From Altererythrobacter sp. Root672 (GTDB lineage Bacteria > Pseudomonadota > Alphaproteobacteria > Sphingomonadales > Sphingomonadaceae), in NCBI RefSeq assembly GCF_001427865.1, contig NZ_LMHH01000002.1, positions 186,001 to 250,000 of the forward strand: a stretch of 64,000 nt of DNA, read 5' to 3'. Below are positions 1 through 8,452 of the stretch, piece by piece; position 1 is the stretch's first letter; every line of letters begins with the position of its first letter. The notes under the pieces are model-generated. The model made no database searches, had not been told where the DNA came from, and saw nothing but the letters and a program-made list of their open reading frames with translations. The position numbers were made by a program, and so were the translations under genes.

Positions 1-21
1 CGGCTCACGATTGGCGCTCAT
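1..21 (-). CDS. 5' end of an unidentified minus-strand gene running off the left edge
   Basis: An ATG on the minus strand at 21-19 is followed by seven open codons (MSANREP) up to the window edge. An AAGGA sequence lies six bases before it on the minus strand, which is a normal ribosome-binding site. The gene would lie directly downstream of, and co-directional with, the ToxR-like regulator that ends at 127. Too little is visible to name a product. Confidence 0.4.
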
Positions 22-126
22 CAGGAATCCTTTTGCGTTCGCACGTCAATGTAGGTCTACGCCTGTGAATGGCAAGCTAACGGGTGCGCAGTACGTCTTG
101 TGGCATCAACTGCGCGTCGATCGGCG

Positions 127-1350
127 TCAGTCGCCGCGAGGGCGGGCGGCGATCAGCTTTTCGGCCAGATCGGCTCCTTGCTGGCCGGTTATTTGGAACA
201 AGGCCTCGAAGTCGCCCTTGCGAGCCAGCTTGTCCAACTCGCCCGGAAGGCTTGGTCCGGCAACGATCGGGGCGACACCCCGCAAGCCCGTATCACGCGC
301 CCCCGCCACGATCGCGACCAAGGCCCCGCTCGGCGTGCGGAACCGCGCGATGTAGCCGAAATCGGAGTAGTAGGCCGGCGAAGCGAGGCTGCGCGCCTCC
401 CCGCTGGTGAAAGTCTTGCCCGAGGCCTTGTCGAGCACTTCGTCGTAGCTCTCGCCCATCTGGAAGCCCGAATCCATGAAGTTCACATCTTCGAGCAGCG
501 CCATGCCGCTGAACAGGCCGACATAGACCACGTCGAAGTAGTTGAGCATGTCGGGCTCAAGTTCCGAGGCCGCGATCACGCTGACCTGGCTGCCACCGCC
601 GGCGAGGACCGGGGCAATCCCACTGATCCCGTAGGCCACCGAAAACGGCAGGTAGTTGAGCCCCACATCCTCCGCGCTGCCGTACCGCTCAGGCTCGAGG
701 TCCTGCATCTGGATCAGGTCGCTCGGCGAATTGACGCGGAAGTCGCGAATCAGGCGCCCGCGTTCGGGCGAGACCGAATCGATTTCGCCGAACATGTAGT
801 AGTCGCCGACGACGATCAGCTTCGGCCGCGGGGAGTCGATGAACGGCTGCCATAGCGCATTGGCCGGCGGAGCCTCGTCACGCCAGGGTACCGCCCAACC
901 GGCGAGGAACGCGGCCGCCAATGCGGCCAGCGCGACGAGCCCGATGATCAGGTTGCCGCGTCGGCGCGAGTTCTGTGCCGTCTCTTCCGCCTCTGGCTCA
1001 CCTTCGGGCCGGACCAGGCGGAGAGCGTAAGTGCCGGAAGGCAATGTCAGGCGGGAGCCGTCAGGCGCGTCTCCCTTGGCGGTGTAGAATTCATCGAGCC
1101 GCTTGCGCAGGCGATGGATGTAGACCCTGACAGTGGCGTCATCCGCGCCCGCCTCGGTCTGGCCGAAAACCATCTCGGCGATTTCGGATTGCGAGGCGGA
1201 GGGCTTGTTGGCCCCGCGCGAGGCCAGGAAATCGAACAGTTCGAGCAGCCGTCCGCCTTCGCCCAGCGTGCCGCTTGCGCGAACCCGCCCGACTTCTGCC
1301 GCGAATGCGGATTCGTCATGCGAAACTGCTTCAACCAATTCTTCGCTCAT
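127..1350 (-). CDS. ToxR/CadC-like membrane-anchored winged-helix regulator
   Basis: The protein has 407 residues. A winged-helix DNA-binding domain of the OmpR/ToxR C-terminal type lies at about residues 30-112, with the recognition-helix pattern VRVYIHRLRKRLD. One hydrophobic segment follows at about 133-155. The remaining ~250 residues, which I do not recognise, would be periplasmic. The arrangement is that of one-component membrane regulators such as ToxR and CadC, which bind DNA directly from the membrane. The ATG at 1350 was preferred over an in-frame TTG two codons upstream. It is divergent from a TonB-dependent receptor, with 140 bp between the start codons, and that gap holds a one-helical-turn direct repeat (1382-1398). 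The receptor is therefore its most likely target. The periplasmic signal is unknown. Confidence 0.8.
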   Translation of the reverse strand: MSEELVEAVSHDESAFAAEVGRVRASGTLGEGGRLLELFDFLASRGANKPSASQSEIAEMVFGQTEAGADDATVRVYIHRLRKRLDEFYTAKGDAPDGSRLTLPSGTYALRLVRPEGEPEAEETAQNSRRRGNLIIGLVALAALAAAFLAGWAVPWRDEAPPANALWQPFIDSPRPKLIVVGDYYMFGEIDSVSPERGRLIRDFRVNSPSDLIQMQDLEPERYGSAEDVGLNYLPFSVAYGISGIAPVLAGGGSQVSVIAASELEPDMLNYFDVVYVGLFSGMALLEDVNFMDSGFQMGESYDEVLDKASGKTFTSGEARSLASPAYYSDFGYIARFRTPSGALVAIVAGARDTGLRGVAPIVAGPSLPGELDKLARKGDFEALFQITGQQGADLAEKLIAARPRGD

Positions 1351-1381
1351 CCCCAAGTCGCATAGACGCGGCCAGCCCCGG

Positions 1382-1398
1382 TGTAACGCGATGTAACG
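1382..1398. promoter_or_regulatory. Direct repeat TGTAACG x2 at 10-bp spacing, candidate operator
   Basis: TGTAACG occurs at 1382-1388 and again at 1392-1398, a spacing of one DNA turn, between the divergent ToxR-like regulator and the TonB receptor. OmpR-type winged-helix proteins commonly bind tandem half-sites about 10 bp apart. Assignment to the neighbouring regulator is inference. Confidence 0.4.
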
Positions 1399-1490
1399 TA
1401 GGGATTACCGTAATTAACTTGGTTTGGCGAGCGGCTCCCACCAACCCGATTCTTGCACTGCTCTCTACAGGGATGGGGATTTTTCAAGTC

Positions 1491-3575
1491 ATGAGTTTTG
1501 TTAGGTTTTCTTGCCGGCAGGCTATGCTTGCCGGTGTTGCTTCGGTTGCGCTGTCGACGATTCCGGCCACTGCACGGGCGCAGGACAAGGCCGACGAGAC
1601 TGCGACCGACGAACAGGACGATTCTGCCGAAAAGCCAGCGGACTCCAATAACACGATCATCGTGTTCGGCCGGGCCGAGCGGTTGATCGGCCAGGCGGGT
1701 GCGGCCAGCGAGGGCGGCGTCGCGGGTGCCGACATCGAAATCCGTCCCCTGCTCCGCCCGGCTGAAATCCTGGAGGCGACTCCTGGCCTGATCGCGACCC
1801 AGCACTCCGGCGGCGGCAAGGCCAACCAGTACTTCCTGCGCGGCTTCAACCTCGATCACGGCACCGACTTTGCGGTCTACATCGACGACATGCCGATGAA
1901 CTTCCGCACCCACGGCCACGGCCAGGGATACCTCGACGTCAACGGCCTGATCCCCGAAGCCGTCCAACGCCTCGACTACCGCAAGGGCCCTTATCGTGCG
2001 GACACCGGCGACTTCGGCTTCGTCGGTTCGAGCTACATCACCACGCGCAACAAGATGGATCCGTTCGCGGTCGTCGAAGTGGGCATGTACGATTACGCCC
2101 GCTTCGTCGCAGGCGGTTCGCTCAAGGTGGGCGGTGGCGACCTGCTGTTCGTCGGCCAGGCCAAGTACAACAACGGCCCGTGGGACTTGCCGGAAGACTA
2201 CGACGGCTACTCCGGCATGCTCAAGTACTCGGCCCCGCTGTTCGACGGTCAGTTTCAGGCCTCGCTGAACATCTACAGCGCGACTTGGGCGCCGACCGAG
2301 CAGATCCCTGAGCGCGCGATCGGGACGCTTGTGCCGGACGCCTACGGAACGCTCGACCCTACGCTACGCGGATCAACGGAACGTGAGATCCTGACGGTCG
2401 GGTACAAGTCGGATACCTGGCGCATCACCGGCTATCTCCAGCACTACGACTGGAACCTGCTCTCCAACTTCACCTTCTACCTCGAAGACCCGGTCAACGG
2501 CGATCAGCTGCGGCAGTATGACAAGCGTTGGACTTATGGCGGGCGGATCGAACGCACAGTCGAAGTGAACGACGCTCTGTCGGTTCGCGCAGGGACCGAA
2601 CTGCGCGAAGACACCCAGCCGCGGGTCGGATTCGATGAGACGATCGGCGGGGTGAAGGAGTTCACCGTCGGCGCGTTCGACGTCAAGGAATCGAGCGCGG
2701 GTGTCTATGCCGAAGCCATCGTGCGCCCAATCGATCGCCTGATGGTGATCGGCGGGCTGCGGGGCGACTGGTATCGCTTCCGCACCACGGCCCTCGAAGG
2801 AGCCAGCAGCTGGGACGGCGTGGTCAAGGACCACGGTGTGTTCCCCAAGATCGGCGTCAACTACGAGATCGCCGACGGGATCGCGCTCTACGCCAATTGG
2901 GGCGAAGGCTTCCACTCGAACGACTCTCGCGGCGTCACCAGCCCGACCGATCCAGCGCCCGGCGTGGTCCAGGGCACGATGAAGGAAATCGGCGCCCGCT
3001 TCGAGCGTGGCGGACTCATCCTCACCGGCGTCTACTGGTGGAGCTATATCGACAGCGAGCTGATCTACGTCGGCGACTCTGGTGCTGTGGAGCCGAGCGA
3101 TCCCGGCCGGCGCCACGGCTACGAGCTGACTGCGTTCTGGAAGCCGAACTCCTGGCTCGCCCTCGACGGCGTGTGGACGGGCTCGACGGCGCGTTACGTC
3201 GGTCTGCCCGATGGTGAGAACTATGTTCCGGGCGCCCTCGAAAGCGCCGGCGAGCTGGGCGTGTCGAGCATCTTCCCCGAATGGAACGCGGCCATTCGCT
3301 TCCGCTACCTCGGCCCGCACCCGCTGATCGAGGACAACTCCGAGCGTGGCGAGCAAACGCTGCTGGTGAACTTGCGCGCCGCCTGGACGCCGAGCCAGTA
3401 CAAGGGCTGGGAGATCTACGGCGAGGTGCTCAACCTGTTCGACAGCACCGCCCACGACATCGACTACGTCTACGCCACCCGCCTTCCCGGCGAACCGCTC
3501 GACGGCATCGAAGGCCGCCAAAGCCGAATCGTCGAACCGCGCCAGCTGCGGATCGGCTTCAAGAAGACCTTCTGA
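1491..3575 (+). CDS. TonB-dependent outer-membrane receptor
   Basis: The protein has 694 residues. It takes up an unknown ligand across the outer membrane using energy from TonB-ExbBD. A signal peptide ends near residue 33 (ARAQ). An acidic linker, then a plug domain from about residue 55 (NTIIVFGRAERL) and a 22-strand-type barrel follow. The protein ends in Phe (GFKKTF), the usual BAM recognition residue. The ATG at 1491 has GGGGA 11 bases upstream; an in-frame ATG at 1473 is the alternative. The barrel ends just before a strong terminator, so this is a single-gene transcript. The divergent ToxR-like regulator suggests regulated expression. The substrate cannot be read from the sequence. Confidence 0.9.
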   Translation: MSFVRFSCRQAMLAGVASVALSTIPATARAQDKADETATDEQDDSAEKPADSNNTIIVFGRAERLIGQAGAASEGGVAGADIEIRPLLRPAEILEATPGLIATQHSGGGKANQYFLRGFNLDHGTDFAVYIDDMPMNFRTHGHGQGYLDVNGLIPEAVQRLDYRKGPYRADTGDFGFVGSSYITTRNKMDPFAVVEVGMYDYARFVAGGSLKVGGGDLLFVGQAKYNNGPWDLPEDYDGYSGMLKYSAPLFDGQFQASLNIYSATWAPTEQIPERAIGTLVPDAYGTLDPTLRGSTEREILTVGYKSDTWRITGYLQHYDWNLLSNFTFYLEDPVNGDQLRQYDKRWTYGGRIERTVEVNDALSVRAGTELREDTQPRVGFDETIGGVKEFTVGAFDVKESSAGVYAEAIVRPIDRLMVIGGLRGDWYRFRTTALEGASSWDGVVKDHGVFPKIGVNYEIADGIALYANWGEGFHSNDSRGVTSPTDPAPGVVQGTMKEIGARFERGGLILTGVYWWSYIDSELIYVGDSGAVEPSDPGRRHGYELTAFWKPNSWLALDGVWTGSTARYVGLPDGENYVPGALESAGELGVSSIFPEWNAAIRFRYLGPHPLIEDNSERGEQTLLVNLRAAWTPSQYKGWEIYGEVLNLFDSTAHDIDYVYATRLPGEPLDGIEGRQSRIVEPRQLRIGFKKTF

Positions 3576-3598
3576 GCCGCGCACCCGGCTCACACTAC

Positions 3599-3633
3599 GG
3601 GCCCGCTCACGCCTTGTGAGCGGGCCCTTTTTT
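3599..3633 (+). terminator. Rho-independent terminator of the TonB receptor gene
   Basis: A perfect 12-bp stem (GGGCCCGCTCAC at 3599-3610 paired with 3616-3627) with a 5-base loop is followed by six T residues (3628-3633). It starts 23 bases after the receptor stop codon. Confidence 0.95.
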
Positions 3634-3641
3634 CATGCGCA

Positions 3642-3689
3642 TGTCTAGGACACTTGACACACGCACGATTTAGTCTAGTTTCCTTGACA
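3642..3689. promoter_or_regulatory. Tandem 18-bp inverted repeats, probable operator of the HTH operon
   Basis: Two imperfect palindromes have the form arm-4 bases-arm: TGTCTAG/CTTGACA at 3642-3659 and AGTCTAG/CTTGACA at 3672-3689. Their centres are 30 bp apart, about three helical turns, so both would face the same side of the DNA. The TTGACA at 3654-3659 could also serve as a -35 box. A further CTTGAC lies at 3704. The site immediately precedes an operon that ends in a small Cro/CI-type regulator, so autoregulation is likely but inferred. Confidence 0.55.
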
Positions 3690-3711
3690 TGATTGCAAGG
3701 GAGCTTGACCA

Positions 3712-3888
3712 ATGAACTCCTACCGAAACGCGCTCTGCTGGGCCGGCGCCATCGTCGGTGTCGCCCTCGCCGGAATGTTCGAGGTGATCGACCAGGCCTC
3801 GACCACGACCCTGCTGATCGCCCTGCCCGTAGCCGGCTGGATGGCCGTAAGCGGGCGCGGTGCGTGTCCACTGGCAAGGAAGGGCTGA
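3712..3888 (+). CDS. Small membrane protein (58 aa), first gene of the HTH operon
   Basis: A 58-residue ORF starts MNSYRNALCWAG and ends LARKG. It has a good ribosome-binding site (AAGGGAG at 3697-3703, eight bases before the ATG) and lies four bases before the next gene. It contains two hydrophobic stretches (about residues 7-22 and 33-46) joined by a short polar loop, so it is probably a two-pass membrane peptide. I do not recognise a family. Its position directly behind the operator and in tight linkage with the next membrane protein and the Cro/CI regulator supports it being a real gene. Confidence 0.7.
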   Translation: MNSYRNALCWAGAIVGVALAGMFEVIDQASTTTLLIALPVAGWMAVSGRGACPLARKG

Positions 3889-3891
3889 GAG

Positions 3892-4311
3892 ATGCCGTCC
3901 CGCTTCACCCCCGTCCGCCGGAAGTACGTGATCCGCTCCTGGATCGTCGCGGCCGCCTACATCACCAGCATGATCGGCGCAGGGTACCTGATCGGTAACG
4001 TCGGAGTGTCGCGCCCGGTCGCCGTGGCGGTGGCGGTGGTCCCCGGACTTGCCATAGCGACGATGTTCTACGTGACCATGATGATGATCGTCGACACCAA
4101 GGACGAATTCATGCGCATGCTGGCCGTCCGTCAGCAGTTGATCGCCGCGGGTTTCGCCTTCTCGATCGCCAGCGTGTGGGGCTGCCTTGAGGTATTCCAT
4201 CTCGTCCAACACATGCCGACGTTTTACGTGGTCATCCTTTGGGCGATCGGAGTGTTCGTCGGTCTGGTCGTCAACCGGATCACCCACGGTGTGTGGGGCG
4301 AATGCCCGTGA
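3892..4311 (+). CDS. Four-helix inner-membrane protein of the HTH operon
   Basis: The protein has 139 residues and about four transmembrane segments, near residues 15-35, 42-63, 81-100 and 108-128. It has a basic N-terminus (MPSRFTPVRRKY) and no enzymatic motif that I recognise. Its last ten bases overlap the start of the Cro/CI regulator, so the two are translationally coupled. Small membrane proteins next to YozG-like regulators are a recurring bacterial arrangement, usually with no known function. A role in sensing or in modulating the regulator is possible but unproven. Confidence 0.75.
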   Translation: MPSRFTPVRRKYVIRSWIVAAAYITSMIGAGYLIGNVGVSRPVAVAVAVVPGLAIATMFYVTMMMIVDTKDEFMRMLAVRQQLIAAGFAFSIASVWGCLEVFHLVQHMPTFYVVILWAIGVFVGLVVNRITHGVWGECP

Positions 4312-4499
4312 AGAACCGCCTCCGCGTCCTGCGGGCCGAGCGCGAGTGGAGCCAGCAGCAGCTGGCCGACCGGCTCGAAGTCTCGCGCCAGAGCGTCAAC
4401 GCGATAGAGACCGGCAAGTACGACCCCTCGCTGCCGCTGGCTTTTCGTATCGCTGACGTGTTCGGGATGACCATCGAGGAAATCTTCCTGCGCGATTGA
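4302..4499 (+). CDS. Cro/CI (XRE) family small transcriptional regulator
   Basis: The protein has 65 residues and is almost entirely one helix-turn-helix domain: RLRVLRAEREWSQQQLADRL is followed by VSRQSVNAIETGKYDPSL. It ends FGMTIEEIFLRD, as in the YozG-type single-domain XRE regulators. Starts are possible at ATG 4302 or GTG 4308. The GTG start would give the MKNRLRVLRAER N-terminus usual for this family, while ATG 4302 has TGGGG five bases upstream. It overlaps the upstream membrane gene by 10 bases. It probably represses its own operon through the tandem palindromes at 3642-3689. Confidence 0.9.
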   Translation: MPVKNRLRVLRAEREWSQQQLADRLEVSRQSVNAIETGKYDPSLPLAFRIADVFGMTIEEIFLRD

Positions 4500-4599
4500 G
4501 CCTCCCCAAAACCCGCCAGTTTCCGCATTTCGGCTCAAGCTTGCCCCAGCCCGGCGCGGGCGCCCTAGCGGTGCCGCTATTCTGTCATTGATTAGTTCA

Positions 4600-4624
4600 G
4601 GAACCTCGGTCGAACCCTCTGGTT
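4600..4624 (+). promoter_or_regulatory. EcfG-like general-stress promoter upstream of the mannoside operon
   Basis: GGAAC (4600-4604) is followed after 16 bases by GGTT (4621-4624). This resembles the alphaproteobacterial EcfG sigma-factor consensus GGAAC-N16/17-CGTT, with three of four bases of the -10 element. It lies about 200 bp before the GT4 gene, inside the 323-base gene-free stretch 4500-4822. Apart from this site and the palindrome at 4742-4762 I see nothing in that stretch. Confidence 0.5.
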
Positions 4625-4741
4625 GAACCGAATGAGTGCTTCCGCGTGTGCGGTGCAGCAAAACCAAATTGCTGAAAGTCGGGGGTTTAGAACCGCAGCC
4701 GCAACTCAAAACAGCTAATGTGCTTGTCATGACGAGCATTA

Positions 4742-4762
4742 TATGTTGCACTGCACAACATA
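4742..4762. promoter_or_regulatory. Inverted repeat TATGTTG-N7-CAACATA before the GT4 gene
   Basis: Seven-base perfect arms flank CACTGCA. Read on the minus strand the core is TTGTGCAGTGCAA, very similar to TTGTGCAGCGCAA at 42564-42576 upstream of the second TonB receptor. It has the look of a repressor or activator site about 60 bp before the GT4 start codon. The protein that binds it is unknown. Confidence 0.35.
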
Positions 4763-4822
4763 CCGAATCCGCCGCTAGTTGGAGGGCGCCCGGCGGAAGA
4801 ACCTCGTTTCTAGGGAACGCCA

Positions 4823-7171
4823 ATGATTGTCGAGACCAAGTCCCGTCCTGCATTACCTTCGAGGATTGTTGACGCCAGTTCGTTCTTCACTCGACTCAAG
4901 GACAGTCCGCTGCACCAGACGCGCATTGCCATGGTCGGAACTTTCGTCCCTCGCAAATGCGGCATCGCCACATTCGGCAACGATATATTCGAAAAGCTCG
5001 GCCAGTTTCACCCGGGCATCCAGGTCGATGTGTACGCGCTCGACGATCCCAAGGACCCGCTCGAATACCAGGACATCGCTGGCACGATCGCCAGTGACGA
5101 TCCCCAGTCCTATCTGACCGCCGCCCGACGCATCAACGAAAGCGGTGTCGGCGCGGTCTGGCTGCAGCATGAGTACGGCATCTTCGGCGGACCCGACGGA
5201 GAGATGGTATGCGACTTCGTCGACCGCCTCGCCGCCCCGCTGATCCTGACCCCCCATACCGTGCTGACCGAACCGAGCGAGCGACAGCGCGCCATCCTCG
5301 AGCACCTGGTCGCCCGGGCGAGCCGGATCATGGTGATGAGCCGCCATTCGTGCGAGCTGCTGGTCAATCATTACGGCGCGCCGCGGGAAATCCTGCAGAT
5401 CATTCCGCATGGCGCCCCTGACAGGCCGTTCGGCCGCAGCGAGACCTTCAAGGAGCGCATGGGGCTTTCCGGCAAGAACGTCCTCATGACGTTCGGCCTG
5501 CTCGGCCCCGGCAAGGGCCTGGAGCGAGTGATCGAGGCGATGCCGGAGATCGTCGCCCGGCATCCGGACACCGTGTACCGGATCGTCGGGGCAACCCACC
5601 CGAACCTCGTCGCGAAAGAAGGCGAGGCTTATCGCGAACGCCTACAGGCCTTGGCCGCCAAACTGGGTGTCGCCGACCATGTGCTGTGGGACAATCGCTT
5701 CGTCGAAACCGACGGCTTGCTCGACCAGCTCGAAGCCTGCGACATCTACGTCACCCCGTACTTCAACCTCCAGCAATCGACCTCGGGCACGCTCAGCTAC
5801 GCGGTCGCGCTGGGCAAGGCCGTCGTGGCGACCCCCTACCTGCATGCCCGCGAATTACTGGCCGGCGATGCGGGTCGGTTGATCGAACCCGATTCCGCCC
5901 CAGCCATCGCCGCGAGCGTCAACGCGCTGCTCGACGACCGCGACGAACTGCTCGCCCTGCAGCGCAGGGCTTATGCCAAGGGCCGGCAAACGATCTGGCC
6001 GCGTTTCGCAGACGGCGCTGCGGCGCTGATCGAAACGGCCATCGCCCCGGAAGGGCGCCCGGCCCCGATAACCGCCACGCCAGGCTTGAGCGGAGTCTTC
6101 GCGATGAGCGACGGGACCGGCATCCTGCAACACGCCATCGGCATCGTGCCCGATCGACGCCACGGTTATTGCGTGGACGACAATGCCCGCGCGCTGATGC
6201 TCATGAACGTCGCCGCCGGGCTGCCCGACCAGGAGCGCGCCCGCTGGAGCCTGACTTACGCCTCCTTCATCCAGCACGCCTGGAACCAGGACCTCAAGGC
6301 TTTCCGCAACTTCATGAGCTTCGAGCGCACCTGGTGCGAGGATTGCGGTTCGGAAGACTCGAACGGCCGCACCTTGTGGGCGCTCGGCCACACGGTCGAG
6401 AACGCTCCCGATGAAGATTTGCGCGACTGGGCCTTGCGCTGGTTCGAGACGGCGTTGCCGCACTGCGCCTCGTTCGGTTCCCCGCGCACTATCGCCTTCA
6501 TGATACTGGGCGCTGCGGCGGTCCTGCGAACACTTCCGCGTCATCGCGGTTCAATCAATATGCTGAACGAGGGCGGAGAAGTTCTGAGCCGCCTGCTTGA
6601 GCGCGAGCGCCGGCCCGACTGGGCGTGGTTCGAAGCCGTACTCGGCTACGACAACCCGCGCCTGTCACAGGCGCTGATCGAAGCAGGGATGGTCCTGAAC
6701 CGACTCGAATTCGCCGAGGCGGGATTGGAAACGCTTGATTGGGTGGCCCAGCAACAGCTCGCAGTGAGCGGACACTTTCGCCCGATCGGCTCGGAGAGCT
6801 TCGGCAAGGAGCATTCCTACCTGCCCTTCGATCAGCAGCCGCTGGAAGTCCAGGCCGCCATCGAGGCCGCGCGCGCCGCCTATGTCGCGACTGGCGACCG
6901 ACGCTGGTTCGAGCATGCAACGGCCGCCTGGAAGTGGTTTTTCGGAGCCAACGACCGCGGCGTAATCCTCGGCGACCTGACGACCGGCCGCAGTCGGGAT
7001 GGCATAAATCCACGTGGAGCGAATGAAAACTGTGGTGCAGAATCGATTCTTGCCTTTCAGCTCGCCCATTATTCCATGCTAGCGCTCTCGCAGGCACAGC
7101 GTGGCGAATCGACGGGAGATAAGCTTGGGTCTCGAGGGCGCGTCTCAGAACAGTCCGTTGCAAATCCTTGA
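4823..7171 (+). CDS. Two-domain GT4 glycosyltransferase
   Basis: The protein has 782 residues. Residues ~33-410 form a GT-B-fold family 4 glycosyltransferase: it has a glycine-rich start (VGTFVPRKCGIATF), the HEYGIFGG loop and a sugar-nucleotide region ending in NLQQSTSGTLSYAVALG. Residues ~430-750 form a second, mostly helical domain (GYCVDDNARALMLM and several Trp-rich repeats) resembling six-hairpin glycosidase folds. I cannot name its activity. The start has AGGGA six bases upstream. The gene overlaps the downstream GH130 gene, and mannose-6-phosphate isomerase follows, so the product is probably a mannose-containing oligosaccharide. An EcfG-like promoter upstream suggests induction in stress or stationary phase. 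Confidence 0.8.
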   Translation: MIVETKSRPALPSRIVDASSFFTRLKDSPLHQTRIAMVGTFVPRKCGIATFGNDIFEKLGQFHPGIQVDVYALDDPKDPLEYQDIAGTIASDDPQSYLTAARRINESGVGAVWLQHEYGIFGGPDGEMVCDFVDRLAAPLILTPHTVLTEPSERQRAILEHLVARASRIMVMSRHSCELLVNHYGAPREILQIIPHGAPDRPFGRSETFKERMGLSGKNVLMTFGLLGPGKGLERVIEAMPEIVARHPDTVYRIVGATHPNLVAKEGEAYRERLQALAAKLGVADHVLWDNRFVETDGLLDQLEACDIYVTPYFNLQQSTSGTLSYAVALGKAVVATPYLHARELLAGDAGRLIEPDSAPAIAASVNALLDDRDELLALQRRAYAKGRQTIWPRFADGAAALIETAIAPEGRPAPITATPGLSGVFAMSDGTGILQHAIGIVPDRRHGYCVDDNARALMLMNVAAGLPDQERARWSLTYASFIQHAWNQDLKAFRNFMSFERTWCEDCGSEDSNGRTLWALGHTVENAPDEDLRDWALRWFETALPHCASFGSPRTIAFMILGAAAVLRTLPRHRGSINMLNEGGEVLSRLLERERRPDWAWFEAVLGYDNPRLSQALIEAGMVLNRLEFAEAGLETLDWVAQQQLAVSGHFRPIGSESFGKEHSYLPFDQQPLEVQAAIEAARAAYVATGDRRWFEHATAAWKWFFGANDRGVILGDLTTGRSRDGINPRGANENCGAESILAFQLAHYSMLALSQAQRGESTGDKLGSRGRVSEQSVANP

Positions 7172-8435
7172 CGAGCGGCTCCACGCGGATCCCTCACGCG
7201 TCGTTCTTCGGCCATTCCACTTAGGCTGGCAGGCGACGAACGCACCTGGAGGGCGCGCGCTCAAACTGGTCCACGACGTTGCCGCGCTAAGCGAAGACGA
7301 AGTGGTCGCGGAGTATGACCGCGTGCGCGGGGACTTCGCGGCAAGGCACTGGCAGACTGAGAAAATGTTCGACGACCGCTTCGACGAAGTCGAGGTCACG
7401 GCGGATATCGATTGCAGCGGCTTTTCGCGCACCCGCAAGCGGCTGATCGGGGCCTTCTTCTGCCACGAGTACACTTACGCCGCGGCGGCGCTGATGAACC
7501 CGTCGATCGTGCCGCATCCCGACCAGAGCGGGATCAGCGGCGGATCGTGCCGGTTCGTCATGTCGTTGCGGGCGGTGGGCGAAGGCCACATCAGCTCGGT
7601 CGCCTTCCGCGAGGGCATCGCCAATCCCGACGGCAGCTTCAGCCTGTGGCCCCAGGGCACGTTGGCAACCTCGGTCGACCTCGACGATGCCAGCCTGCAT
7701 GACAGCGACGCGGGCGTGATTGTCCATCGTCACCCCGATTCCAGCCTGTCGAACACCGTGATCTTCCCGATCACCGAACAGCAGCGCGGCGGCTTGGAAG
7801 ACTTGCGCCTAGTGCGTTTCGACCATGGTGACGAAGACTACGAGTGGATCGGCACCTATACCGCCTATTCGGGCCAATCGATCCGTTCAGAACTCATGCG
7901 GACGGTCGATTTCAAGCGTTTCCTGCTCGAACCGATCGTCGGCAAGGCCGGCCGCAACAAGGGCATGGCGCTGTTTCCCAAGAAGGTCGGCGGCAAGTAC
8001 ATGATGGTCGGACGGCAGGACGGGAAGAACCTGTTCTTGCTCAAGTCGGACCGGCTCGACCGCTGGAATTCCGACGGCGTCCTGCTGATGGAGCCCAAGT
8101 ACCCGTGGGAGTTCATCCAGATCGGCAACTGCGGCAGCCCGATCCTTACCGATGCCGGCTGGCTGCTGTTCACTCACGGCGTCGGCGCGATGCGCAAGTA
8201 TTCACTCGGCTGCGCGCTGCTCGACCGGGACAATCCGGCCAAGGTGATCGGCCGCACTGCCGAGCCGGTGCTGACGGCGGTCGATGCAGATCGTTCGGGC
8301 TATGTGCCCAACGTGGTCTATACTTGCGGGGCGCTGAGAGTCGGCGAACGACTGCTGGTGCCCTACGGCATTTCGGATAGCGCCGTCGGGTTCGCCACCG
8401 TCGAGATCCAGGCGCTGCTGGACCTCATGGTCTGA
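7125..8435 (+). CDS. GH130-family beta-mannoside phosphorylase or hydrolase
   Basis: The protein has 436 residues and belongs to glycoside hydrolase family 130, whose members phosphorolyse or hydrolyse beta-mannosides using a five-bladed propeller. The family catalytic-acid region is seen as GGLEDLRLVRF, and GRNKGMALFPKK and NCGSPILT are typical later blades. I chose the TTG at 7125 because GGGAG lies six bases before it; an in-frame GTG at 7101 has no such site. The gene overlaps the GT4 gene by 47 bases. Together with GT4 and mannose-6-phosphate isomerase it suggests a complete make-and-recycle module for a mannoside. Phosphorylase versus hydrolase activity cannot be decided from sequence alone. 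Confidence 0.8.
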   Translation: MGLEGASQNSPLQILDERLHADPSRVVLRPFHLGWQATNAPGGRALKLVHDVAALSEDEVVAEYDRVRGDFAARHWQTEKMFDDRFDEVEVTADIDCSGFSRTRKRLIGAFFCHEYTYAAAALMNPSIVPHPDQSGISGGSCRFVMSLRAVGEGHISSVAFREGIANPDGSFSLWPQGTLATSVDLDDASLHDSDAGVIVHRHPDSSLSNTVIFPITEQQRGGLEDLRLVRFDHGDEDYEWIGTYTAYSGQSIRSELMRTVDFKRFLLEPIVGKAGRNKGMALFPKKVGGKYMMVGRQDGKNLFLLKSDRLDRWNSDGVLLMEPKYPWEFIQIGNCGSPILTDAGWLLFTHGVGAMRKYSLGCALLDRDNPAKVIGRTAEPVLTAVDADRSGYVPNVVYTCGALRVGERLLVPYGISDSAVGFATVEIQALLDLMV

Positions 8436-8452
8436 CCGGGAGTTAGGCCGTC

